Source: Paragonimus westermani (taxonomy: Eukaryota > Platyhelminthes > Trematoda > Plagiorchiida > Troglotrematidae). Taken from it: a DNA stretch of 64,000 nucleotides. Shown here piece after piece: positions 1 to 11,230 of the stretch. The stretch's first letter is position 1. Each line of letters starts with the position of its first letter. Where the stretch lies: NCBI GenBank assembly GCA_008508345.1, contig QNGE01001703.1, positions 85,855-149,854 on the forward strand, given 5' to 3'. A model generated the notes under the pieces. It was given only the letters and a program-made list of their open reading frames with translations, was not told the DNA's origin and ran no database searches. The position numbers and the translations under genes are program-made.

Positions 1-3000
1 GTATTATATCCGCACCAAATTTAGTACGAATGAAGTTGAATAGTTTGAGCGTCGTGTTTAACATGTTATTGATAAACAGATTGGGAATAACACAACGTTA
101 CGAGCAAGTTGTAATACTCTACGTTTCAACCACCTCGGGTGGCCTTCCTCAGGAGTGTTGTCAACACTTGGTAGTTTGTCATTGATCCCAGTTTTTAACG
201 CACAATATGTTTAAATTTTAACAGTTCACTCGATCGAGCATTTTTTGACTATCAGAAAAGTAATAGGTGCAAGCCCTGAGACGGGACACTTTCTTGATTT
301 CTTGCTTCGAAGATTAGTTAGGACGCTGGTAAGGCCAACAGGCTGTCCATCGTTATGTTATCAATCTGATGGCTAGCTATATTTTCACATGTAGAGCATA
401 CTTTTAGCAGACAGAACAGAAATGTCTGTACAAGTCCCGTTTCTGAGACTACTATATTCATTTTTCTTAACCTATATACGTTGACAATACACTGCTAGTT
501 TCAAACAAATAACATCCAATTGCCAATGGAACTACACCCACGTTAAGTGAACGAGGGTATTTTTTATGCGACAGCTGACCAAATGCTGTTCTTTGGACAG
601 CATCCAGTCACAACATTTTCTATCTGTCTCAAGTAGTATCGAAACGATGCGACTGGTTTCGACTGTGAAGCAATGAGCGGTGGCAATATTGGTGTTAAAA
701 AAAATTGGGTTTATGTACGTTGAAAAGTCCGTAGATCATGGCGGTTTTTCTTCGATTCAGTTTGGGCTTCATCCACCTAGTAGCATCCACAAAATGTCTT
801 AAGGAAAAGCAAGGTAGCTCCTGAAATTCAACCCATGCTTCTGCAAACATATCAGCTCTTGTATCGTTTCATGTGGGTATACACTTCAGCCAGCCTCAAA
901 GCAATGTAAACTGTAAATCAAAACTAAATTGGGAAAACTCTGAGTATAGCGTACTTAGAAACTTCTACATCGGTACTTACGACATTCTTTATTGATAATA
1001 AGAATTAACTATAAACAAAACTCTTGAAATGGGAGAGCTATTTCTGAATTACTGAGTGTTACCAACGACAGTAAGGTGACCTGCGGCGATAGAAAGGTTT
1101 GCGAATTCGAAAATGAGTGACGTTTACTTTAAGATTGAATCGAGACAAAACCATACAGATAACACAGGAGAGCTGGGGTTTTACGGCATCAACAAAGCGA
1201 GTCTACTGTGCGAAAGCAACCCATCTCCGGAATCTTTTTTCCTGAAAACTGCTGCTGATCGCACAGCTGGCATGTGCCAGAATGCATTACTGAAAAGTCA
1301 CTGCAGTAATAATTGCTTCTTCCCCCATTATGTCATTAATTTTCGTTCAAACGACTTACTTGGACGTTACCTGGTTGCAGTGGTAATTATTCCCATCTTC
1401 CATTAAAACACCCCTAGCCATCTGCCTAACTGTGTAAATTCTGCCGTCAAAATCAGTTCAAAATATAATTGCAGAATATTTTAGTGAGGATAATGTGATC
1501 CGATATGTTGCACCAGAGCATGATTTTGGCAGTCATTTGAACACCATCGCCAGTGCAATTAACTTTATGCCAGTGTTAAGTGACAAACAGATACCCAAAA
1601 TTAACACCTAACATATTTCCTGTGAAACAAACTTAAGTATCCAGTTTGGCCGTTCAACAAATAATGCTGTTCAAAACTTTCGCGTACAAAACAGATTATA
1701 TATTCTTCAACCCATTAAGAAGACTACATTGACGGTAATAAACTATCTGGATTGCATCACGATGGTGAATCCGGTATTCAGGATCTAGCGGATTTAAAAA
1801 CGTAATGTGCAGTCACTAATTCACTTTATAATCCGCCCTATGCCTCCGACCCATTTGTTACCCTGTTTGAGACATAGACTGTGATTTTATAACTAATTAA
1901 CAAAACTTATCGCACTTTTTTCATTGACGAAAAAAAACAAAAGTGCAACTGCAGTGAACGTCTGGCCAGAAAGTTTGTTTATTTCTTAAACATGCATTAC
2001 AAATTAGGCGACAAAACACAGCCATGAAGGTATACACCGTTCTGTATGCTTGACAGTGATACACCGCAAGTACCTTCCTTCGACACCTGGTTCATTATGC
2101 ACACATACATATCGAACAGTCACTTTCAGTTCCCGGTGCTTGTGATGTGCGAAATTCGCTTCTGTTTATCACGCACTCTGAAGGCGACGAATAACTCATT
2201 ACTAACGTTTTACAGTTTTACATTTTATCTTGTAGCCAAATTTCAGATATATTAGGTAGTCAGAAGATGATCAAAGTTTGTTTGCAAATTTGACAGTAAA
2301 TTGGTTCAAGCACAGACAAGATTATCAATTAGTGCAGAATTTTAACAGATGAAAGCGACCAAATCGCTAATACACAGCCGGTACACGTTCTTGTATTACT
2401 TAACCACTTAGAGTCCAATACACTCACACAACAGACCATTTGTTGAATAAACAGAAATTCAGATGCGGTTTGGTTTATTTGGTGTAACTCGCTAACCGGA
2501 CACTGATCATCTCCTGTTGGATTTATTTGAGTAATTTCTATAGGCCAACTAACTCTTTCACTGGGTAAAAACCTCTCATATCACGAGTTTAACTTGACAT
2601 TTCATTTGTGGTTTTGTAGTTGTTATTAATCTTATACAAAAACCCGAGCGTAGCTTAAACCGTAGAACCTTAAAGTACGGGCCAAATTCCTTACCCAACA
2701 GACAAGTGACTCTAAAGCCATCGTCCGTTTGCAACCCGTGGTTTGCTATGAACACACACCAATTAAATCTAACGGGAAGAAAATCGATTCAAAGAACTTT
2801 ATAATTAAAATAACATGAAATGGAAATCGGTGGATCGTAAGTATGTGAAGTTTTGTTGGGAATTACGTCCAAAAATTATATATAATTGTGGAATGCATTA
2901 ACGGCCTGACTAAATTGACCAGTATTAATAAGCTTGCCAGAAATTTCCAAAAACATTTCACTTCATCTATCTCGTAAATAATATCTGCTACAGAATTCTG

Positions 3001-5080
3001 CACATTGTATAGGCTTCTCATTCCGATAAATTGATGTACATTGATCAACATCTCGTTTGGTGATTTTACTGAATTACTTATACTGTTCACAAATCACATT
3101 CACCACAAACATCCAGATGATTTGCTAATTGCATTTATGTATATGGTACGTCTGAAACCGTAAACACTTTCCCCCATTCTCCATTCAAACATTCCGGTTG
3201 CACTGGAGAAATTCAAAACGTTGTGAAATTGAACAAATTTGTGATTGCTACCGTCGACCAACTTCTGTCAGTAGAGTGAATTTGAACTGGGGGCAACATC
3301 GCCAGAGGCGATTGATTTAACTTTCTTATATTTACTGAATTGGTTATCGCGAATAAACCGGTTTTGTTGACGTGATTTGCATCGAGTTTTAACCAGTAAA
3401 GTGTCCCTTAATTCCTCCTTCCCTCATTTTACACTCAGTGATACTAAAGTGGCTATTCGCAATTTCGCATCAGTTGACACTCATGCACCGCAACCTTAAT
3501 ATTGGTTGATTTAAGTTTGATACGTAGCGGTTTTTCAAAACAAAGTGTCAGTTACAGTCCAAAAGAATAATGATATTTTGCTGGTTGAATAAGGTGTGTT
3601 TACGGAATTCCAAAAAACGCTTCCTAATTTTGGTTTTCTAATTTGCTTTGTTCGAGTTCACAGGTTTAAGGTTGAACAACTTCGTACATCAAACTCTACT
3701 TGACTCAACATTTAATCAATTTCACACGAGAGATCTAAAACACAGTCGGTTGTTAACTGAGCCCATTCTAGCTGACTAATCAGGAATAGTTACACATAGA
3801 TAACATCAAAAGATGAGAATTAGACATTTGTGTAACCTGTTAATAGTTTCTTTAATCTTACAAATAACAAAAGTAAAGCTTGTTGATATGTACATCCCAC
3901 ATTGCAAAAGTATTCGTCCCGATCGCCGCGTGAGTGTCACGACAGCACTCCAGTGGGCTTCTGCCATTAGTATCACATTAGTATCACAAAACCGTTAGCT
4001 AAGTTTGAGTGGGTCTACTTTTTCTAAAAGTCAGTAAATTTTGGTAAGTGGATGAACGTAATGGTAAGGAATGTCTGTCAGCTTGCAGATTTGATGGTAG
4101 GAAGAAGCTGGCAAAGATTATATGATATTTAGATCACCAGGTTCAGTTGCTGGAAGTTTTTATGCGCGCCCTCGCTTTGAACTTTACTATATACATCAAA
4201 TCTTTCACCATGGTGGATTTCAGCTTGTGTTGACCGCATAACTGCTACCTAAAATGCAACGAAGCATGTTACATGAGATTCAGAGTATATTGATGACCAG
4301 CATTTCTGATCATGAAGAACAAAACGTTTATTGGTTTCAGCCGGGTGAATCTGTGAAGCCACGTAAGTAGGGAATAGAGAACAGTGCTTTCTGTTCATTG
4401 TAGTAAACCAAGTGCTTCTCTTCATTCTATAGCAGAGAATGTCTGTTATTCTCAAAAATATTCCTCATAGTAGGTAAGAATTATTTTCTTTAAAAAAATA
4501 ATCTCTTCGGAGTGATCGACAAACATCTTATGGTGGTACACCAGTAACTGAGAGAAAAAATTGTGTCGGCTAAGAAGTCCGTCAGGAACAGCCGCGCAGT
4601 GCACCAGATGTTGAATAGCAGATAGAAAGCATCACACGCTATATAAAGTTTGTAAAAGGCTCGTGTTTCTACTGACGGCAGGCAAACGTGGTTGCTCAAC
4701 GGACTATCTCTATTCTAGCTCAATTGTAATTAAGTTGATAGAACATTGTTATCTGTCCTGCGTTTTCCATTTACAGGCAACTGATGAATTGCCCAAAATG
4801 AAATAGGAAACTTAATTGAGTTGAACCTTTGTGTGTTCACGGGTCGCAAGTTGTCACTATACTACTATTAAAATGGAGTATAAGTTAGGTAGCGTTAATA
4901 GTGACTCCTTTGTTTGTTGTTTGAAGTAAAACACAGTGAAAAAAAATGAAATGTTTTGTGTGCAACCAATGGGTTGTTGACAGTGAAAATGTGAGAGGAC
5001 CGGGTTTACCAGAAAATGGTCAGGTTAACAGTTTTGCACAAGGAGAATGATAGATTTTCAAGGATAACTTTGTAGGGATA
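1..5080. other. Unassigned AT-rich sequence, no recognisable gene
   Basis: I see no protein family, tRNA or repeat signature here. The open frames are short. The two cleanest are 97 codons at 1,113-1,406 (+), and 61 codons at 3,813-3,998 (+). The latter begins with a basic residue run and a hydrophobic stretch, resembling a signal peptide, but it has no further support. Frames of this size are expected by chance in DNA of this length. Intron, intergenic spacer and very old repeats are all possible. Confidence 0.6.
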
Positions 5081-5089
5081 GGAAACTTG

Positions 5090-5745
5090 ATCACTCTGAA
5101 GACATAATCGATCAAACGTAATCATCTCGCTTTACTCTAGTCCGTCACTTTTATCGTCCTAAAATATTTTAGGAGCATTGCGGAAAGTAAGAAGGAAGAC
5201 TATTCAGACCAGCCCTACTAAAAAATGATTCCCCCAGGAACTACGGCATACTTCCGTTAGGGTGGTTCGTTAGAGTAGTTCATCTAACGAGGTTCACTCG
5301 ACATGCCAGAGTAACCGTTTGCCATCAAAACTCTTTTGAGGTGTTCTGTCTACCTGTGGTTTAAGTGAGATGCCAACATGCGGGGCACTACAAAGTACAC
5401 CAGTGACTCAGACAAGTTTGCTCACAACTGGAACACAACTGAAGATTTCCTGATATTCACCACCGTAGTCTGTTTGGCGATGAACTGGACGTTGTACTGT
5501 ACAACCTGCATGACGCGACGAGAGAATATCAGGTAGAGAATAAATACCGTCGATTTCAGTCCAGCACAGTAAAGGAAAACTAGGATGATTATTGTTAAAA
5601 GCGCTGAAAGCCGGATCAATATGATTCAGCCTGCTCAGCGTCAACTGTCAAAAGTGTACGGTTAGCGCTATAAAACTTCTGGAATAATGTTGAGGACAAT
5701 GCAAAAGTTCACGAGAATCAAATATCTGTCGTCATATTGTTTGCC
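5090..5745 (-). pseudogene. Penelope-like element reverse transcriptase scrap
   Basis: Reading the minus strand from about 5,745 downwards gives the palm and thumb of a PLE RT spread over several frames. A degraded catalytic box reads YDDRYLILVNF, where the family has YVDDxxxIV. It is followed by AFNNNHPSF, then PDILSSRHAGCTVQRPVHR, matching the family pattern FLDxLVxRxxDGxxxxxVYRK. Next comes a segment that aligns with the family's GQYxHFxSxVP. A weaker trace near 5,100-5,150 resembles the connector that precedes the GIY-YIG domain. Two overlapping minus-strand frames (5,408-5,644 and 5,422-5,619) share the signal, showing a frameshift. The catalytic aspartate pair is kept, but stops and shifts make it a dead fragment. 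The fingers and the endonuclease are not visible. Family identity is fairly secure; exact ends are not. Confidence 0.65.
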
Positions 5746-8077
5746 TTCATTTGACAAAACTACAGCTGCGTATTCGATTATCATAGTCTCCCAACAAGAA
5801 TTTCTAGGTAAACAACAATAAAACGGACTAGTCTTCCAGAAAACAAATTAAGATTTTGCCTTCCATGTATCACAGAACATAACTCCAGAATGGTCGCACA
5901 CAAGTGTAACTTCAGATTCGGCATCGTTTCTGCTACTAGTTGATTTTAGTGTGCATTCTTTCAATGATCAGATTGAACCGCGATACAAAAACTGTCTTTT
6001 TTGTTAGTCCAGTAGTATGTGTAATTACTTTGTACGGAATCTAATTATTATTTCGTCGTACGCATAAGTTGTCAGACTGACAGTACTAGTTACCAAATTT
6101 TGCACAAGTTAAAATTTCAACATTGACATTTGCTTTAATGTTTTTCAAGCTTTTAAGAGAGGTAGTCTACAGTTAGCTTGCTGTATATTTCATTGAGCGG
6201 TCGGGTAGCACAGATGGTTGGACTGAGCTATGACAATCCTTTTTGAAGCGTGTCGGTAGATGGAACGGAAACAGGAAGTGGTCCAAAAATACTCATACCG
6301 ACTTATAATGAGAGGAAATGTGGTACAAATTACAAAATCCAATAAAGCAAGTTGTTAACGTAAAAATTAAATAAATTTTAAAAACGCCGTTGTTTTTCAA
6401 TAATTTGCATCTCATTTATATAGCTGAATAAGCTGTCAACTAGATCTAACACATCCATGTCCACGTAAATAGTCAGATGTCAGTAGGATATGGATTACCA
6501 CAGCGACAAACGCAAGACTACTCAACAAAACTGCTTGTACGAAATAACTGGTCGGTCGACCAGCCCAGTGGACTTCCTCAAAACTGGCACAAGTGGCTTG
6601 TCTCATAAGTTGGAACCATACGACAGTCATGCATCTGATGATGTTTTTGAAAGGGTATAAATGTTGATGAATGATTGCTCGTCTGGTAATGGCAGACTTA
6701 ACGAGACGTTCTAAGCCGGTTACTACAACACACTCTCTGACCGGTTTGATCTTGTTTGGGTTTGTCTGGAGATTATTATCAGACATCTAGTTATGCAGAC
6801 GGCATGGCAGGTATTACAAAAGCTCATTTTTCATATAGGATGTGTTTTTACGAATGCATTACACTGGGTCTTACATTAGTACGCTTCCTCCAGTAAACTT
6901 ATATCGCTGTGTTCGAACAAAACACAGAATGGAGACATCGACGCCTTACTGGATTTTTGTAGCTACAGAACATAATTACGTGAAAATCCCTCAACTTCAT
7001 ATGACCACCTTATTATTTTGAATCCACTTATTGCGCAGCTAAACTTCCCAGCATGTAAATTTGGCTCACCCATTGAACAGTCTATGGGGTGGTCTTTGAC
7101 GTGGATGGGATAACAAAAGTTTATACAAAGAATATGAACGCGAGACAACAAAATTTGAGTGGTTTTTGAACTACAGCGGGCTTGAACCAATACGAATATT
7201 TGTTTACATCTAACGTGCATTCACTGTAAATTCTCAGATGGCTAAATTCAAACATTCAGCTTAGATGATGCCTACGTTGTGCCAAACTCCTCATGCTCAC
7301 GTTGGTTGTGACCCAAACTAGTCATAATTAATGATGAGTCGTCGGAAGTGCGAAAATATGATACAAATGTATCACTCGGATAAAACCGGTTCAAATAGTG
7401 ATGGCGCGATAACAACTGGTGGGTCAGTTCAGAAGAGGAAACACTTCGTCAGCTTTTATACGTGATGTCGTGGATAATGAACAAAAAGTTCTATCTCGCT
7501 GCCCAACTTCTCTCAGGGGAACAACGATGACAGGGATAATTCACTTAGATTCAGCTTATACATCTCATGAAAATTCTGAGTTACAAATAACTGTCCTCAG
7601 TGAGTCACAGCCGGTATATAAAACTGAAGTGGTTTCGTGAGACATGTATATAACTGGAACACGGTTTGAGGCATTGATAGCAGTAATGGAAACTGTGGAC
7701 TACTTTAAAATCGGGTGCTGTTGGTTCTGGTTGTACAAGAACCAAATTACTCATTGGATTGAATCCGATCCCGCAGGCCGCATTTCCCGAAAATAATTGG
7801 CCGTGTGTTCACGCTTACTTATCAGCTGTCTACAGTTTCATAGTGCTAGAGGTAATATCGTTGGGCGAATACTTCTGTCCTCCAAGAGTCGAAAATAACT
7901 AGGTAGACGTGAAGGTTCAATCTGAAAACTCGCTTAAGCAGTTAGACGAAATCACTCGATACTAAGAAGTTAATGCGAAACACTGCGAGTCTACTCTTGC
8001 AAATACTTTCTATAAGCCCCTCGATACCGTAATACCCATTGCCGTAAAACAGTCATAACATCATTTGAGAAAAGCCA
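5746..8077. other. Unassigned stretch
   Basis: No family could be named. The longest frame is 116 codons on the minus strand (6,436-6,786), with a hydrophobic segment near its C-terminal end (VLLSSLAFVAVVIHILL). It resembles no family I know and has no visible promoter or splice context. A perfect RNA polymerase III A-box-like string lies near 6,202 but has no B box behind it. The rest shows nothing. Confidence 0.5.
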
Positions 8078-9027
8078 GACAAAGAAGGTGCAGTGGTTTT
8101 ACTAAACAGAGCAGGTTATGTTGGTAAGTTTTTCATATTTCCTCTGATCAATCGAAGTTCTCAGAAAAAGAATCGGATGTAGATAACACAAAATCAACTA
8201 AGAACAGTCTATCTAAGCCACGTCATGAGATGAATCAAAATGACTTGATTGATGCAGGGGTTTTTGAAAGAACCAGGCCGTTCGGCACGATTATTTCATG
8301 ACTGTATGGACTCCCCAGAGATCACAAACATGGGCTGTCATTACGCACAATTCTTGACGTGAACAATTTACCTTGTCAGACTACAGCTAGACGGTTAATT
8401 CAAACCCCACAACTAGTCAGAGCAAGAACAACTTCATTTAGCCTGAAAGATACATTTCAGTTCGTGAACTCTGACTGCTAGCCGAAAGTTAACAATCACT
8501 AGATGATTTCCATAGATGTCACATCAATATCCACAAAGGTGCCGCTCGAAGAAACAGTGGGACACTTATGTGGCTACACAAAAGAAAATCAAATAGAGAT
8601 TGATGATCCAGTCGGAAATTTGAAGGAATAGTTGTTTTGAACTTACGAGCCTCAACTTCAGTTCGGTGAAGAGATATATGGACAGAAAGGTGGAATAGTT
8701 ATTCAGTTCCCTTTAGGTACGTTGTTTGTACGAGTACTCGTGGTCAGAATGAAACTAATTCATTTAGGGCCCACGATTTCTAAATCTTGTCACACATACG
8801 CCACAGAAATGACATATTTGGTGTGGTCAGTGAATCCTGATGCTCAAGGTCTTTTACTGACATTTAATCGTGTACACCCAAATATGCAGTTCACGCTAGA
8901 GGAAGAGAAGAACGATAGATTGTCTCTTCTCGATGTGATATTGCACCGTAAAGTTAGTAGATTCATCCATAGGTCAAGGTTCGACTCACTTCCAGTCAAA
9001 CTCAAAGAGGTAGATAAAAGCCTTTGA
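8078..9027 (+). pseudogene. Penelope-like element, RT fingers-to-palm, degraded
   Basis: This is a PLE RT in family order. The fingers start with DKEGAVVLLNRAGYVGKF at 8,078, resembling the conserved DKGxxVVxLNxxDY box. Around 8,310-8,450 comes LYGLPRDHKHGLSLRTILD followed by SFSLKDTFQFV, matching the GLPKxHKxGxPLRPI and SLKDTFxFV boxes. Motif A at about 8,509-8,560 reads SIDVTSISTKVPLEET, and its first catalytic aspartate survives. Motif B is YGQKGGIVIQFPLGT near 8,671-8,715, where the family has YxQxxGVAMGSPLGP. The YVDD box is lost, and the tail reads FTLEEEKNDRLSLLDV near 8,890. The 101-codon frame at 8,722-9,027 holds only this tail. No GIY-YIG domain follows. The segment is broken by several stops and shifts. 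It is a separate copy from the downstream PLE, because both contain motif B and the tail with clearly different residues. Confidence 0.85.
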
Positions 9028-9844
9028 ATAAGCGTTATTCATTCTGCATGGGCACACACGAGGTAAAACGTTTTCACCGAAGAAATTCAATCCGCGTACA
9101 CGCCCGTTCGCCTGGAAGAGTACAACACCGCGGTTCTAAACACTAGCGGTTGTAAAAAAACAGGGACATATGCAGCTGAGAAGTGAATGAAGCAACCGTT
9201 TATTTAAGGATTTTAAGCTAGTTGTTAGCGTAAGCATGGACAACTCAAAGATGCCTACCTTAGTTGAGCTCCAAGTTGCTTGCTAGAGCATAGATTACAG
9301 TCAATACTTAATCGTACGCTCCCTTCTGCTGGCAGGTGGTCAATAAACTGACAAGGACTTGAATCGTGAAACCAAATGAATAGTTTGTTTCAAGCATACC
9401 GAAATGAATCATGAAAATATTTTACTCTATATTAAATGCAATTTATAAGAGGGCAGCGTTTCTCCGAGTGGAGTAATCATCACTAAGCTTTACTGGACTG
9501 ATCGCTTGCAAAATCACTGTAAATCAGCTGTCATTTAACTGAATGCGAAAGAGGTGTGAAAACCGCTACATGGCATTCCGGTTGATACAAGATGAGCAAT
9601 GTGAGAACAGTGTATATGTGACAATGTGGACAAAGTTCGGTTGGTCAAGGAAAAGTCTAAAGCCACTGTGGCAATTTTGGCTTTATCAGGAGAAGATTAG
9701 AGTGAAGTTTAGTAAATTCCCAATCCTACGAGATCCAGCAGGTCACGGGCTATTAACCTTTCAAAGTGCATCAGAGTGTTCCACATATTTGAATTTAAAT
9801 CCAGGAAGCAATATGGGGTGTAATGAATCAAAGACGGCATTAAA
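9028..9844 (+). other. Spacer between two PLE copies, one unassigned frame
   Basis: This interval separates two same-strand PLE copies. A 101-codon frame at 9,543-9,848 runs up to the recognisable palm of the second copy. It could be a diverged part of that element, but I see none of the fingers boxes in it. PLEs are often found as head-to-tail partial copies, so 5' element sequence or pseudo-LTR sequence would be expected here. I cannot demonstrate it. Confidence 0.35.
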
Positions 9845-11104
9845 GTAGACCATAAATTATCCGCGTGATTATATCGACAACAGTGAAATAAATATTCAGG
9901 TACCATCGATCGAACTCAAACAATCATCCTACCTGTGCAAGTACAACTTACAGTTTAAGTTCGATGAAGGACTTTATCAACGAAAGGACGGTGTCGCAAT
10001 TGGATCACAGTTGGGACCTTTGTTTTCGGACACTTTCAAGACGAAATTGGGAAACGAACAGCTGAGTTCAACGACTGACCAATGCAATTTTTATGAGGTA
10101 CGTTGACAACATATTTTGCTTACTCGATAATAACGTAGACCCAACTGACATCCTGGCCACATTCAAATCAGTAAACCAAAATTCACAATTTTCGTTGGAG
10201 ACCGAAATGAATGGCAGTTAGGCTTTTTGGATGTGCTTTTACGTCACCGCGCTGATGGTTTGATTCAGCGCGCGATAAACAGAAAGGTTAGATGGAATGG
10301 TCAGTACATTCACTCCAATAGTTTCATATTACTCGCCTCGAAAAGCAAACTAAGCAACTGTCTGACGGGCAGAGCCTTGAGAACCCGCATAGATAACACA
10401 ACTGCTGAAGAATTAGTATTCATGTGCGTAATATTCACACGGAATGGTTACACGGAAAAGTTTATAGACAGAGTCATGCAACAGCGGAGTGAAAGAGACC
10501 AGCTACACCTAGTAGAAAACAAACCGTACAAATATGTTTACCACTCAAGGGCGATATTATAGCAAAAACTACCACGCGTAGACTCACAAGTGCAGTCAAT
10601 AGAACATTTTAGGCCGCTAAATTACGTCTTCACTTTAAGTCCAATCCGGTTTTGTGCCCAAGCCTAAAAGACAAAGCCCCTATTTCGTCAGCCTCATTCT
10701 GTGTATACTCATTAAGTTGTTCTTGTGGAACCAGTTAGGTTGGCCGCACGACTAGACGCTTATCGGAACTGGTCCGAGAACACCACCCGGCTTGGCTCAA
10801 CAGTAGAAAAACGAAATCTGTCAGCAGCGCCATACTATCACACCTGGTGAATTCAAACCACATTGGTAACGTGACCGACGCATTTCGCCCAATCTACCGA
10901 ATTAAGGACTTCCAGTCGAGAACGGTGAAGACTAGGATTCTGCCTACAGCAAAAGCTATTGGAATTCGTATGTACGCTCCACCCTTATGTGCCCAGAAAC
11001 GTTTTGTTCAGGATTTCGATCTGCCCTGGGCAGCCCCCACCCTGTTAGCTTGTCAAGACCCATTGATCAAATGGGTACTTGATTTCAGTGTGACATCGAA
11101 CTAA
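9845..11104 (+). pseudogene. Penelope-like element: RT palm, connector and GIY-YIG endonuclease, degraded
   Basis: This is the best preserved PLE in the window. Motif B reads YQRKDGVAIGSQLGPLFSD near 9,975-10,035. The catalytic box is YVDN at 10,099-10,110, so the second aspartate is changed. The tail QLGFLDVLL follows after two frameshifts, and the thumb runs through the 111-codon frame 10,227-10,562. A connector leads to the GIY-YIG domain: VYSLSCSCGTS, then a TAG at 10,736-10,738 where the family has the tyrosine of YIG, then VGRTTRRLSELVREHHPAWL. The domain's later part, SAILSHLVNSNH and CAQKRFVQDFDLPW, sits in the frame 10,847-11,104. In PLEs the RT copies RNA at target-site 3' ends and the GIY-YIG enzyme nicks DNA. 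The copy is dead: it has a catalytic change, a stop in YIG and several shifts. A hammerhead-like fold starts 68 nt after its last codon. Confidence 0.92.
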
Positions 11105-11171
11105 TTGACCGCATTAACCACTCGTTCCCTGTTCACTGCCCTAACGATTCCCCCATAAAATGTGTGATAAA

Positions 11172-11230
11172 AATGTGATGCATTTAGCCTTATGATATAT
11201 CACTGGAAACAAGCTTGTTAGCTACACATT
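11172..11230 (+). ncRNA. Hammerhead-ribozyme-like fold at PLE 3' end
   Basis: The pieces of a type I hammerhead occur in order. The stem I 5' strand is AATGTG plus AGC (11,172-11,177 and 11,186-11,188). The core box is CTTATGA (11,189-11,195), where the canonical box is CTGATGA. GAAA is at 11,206-11,209. A short self-complementary stem III, CAAGCTTG, follows, then TTA. The stem I 3' strand is GCT plus CACATT (11,221-11,230), pairing with the 5' strand around an asymmetric internal loop. Hammerheads with short stem III are known from PLE pseudo-LTRs, and the position just behind the GIY-YIG frame fits. The G-to-T core change and a poor stem II suggest an inactive copy. Confidence 0.55.

Noticed and set aside
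6202..6213. A-box match TAGCACAGATGG
   Set aside because: No B box within tRNA-like distance, and no tRNA stems can be drawn.
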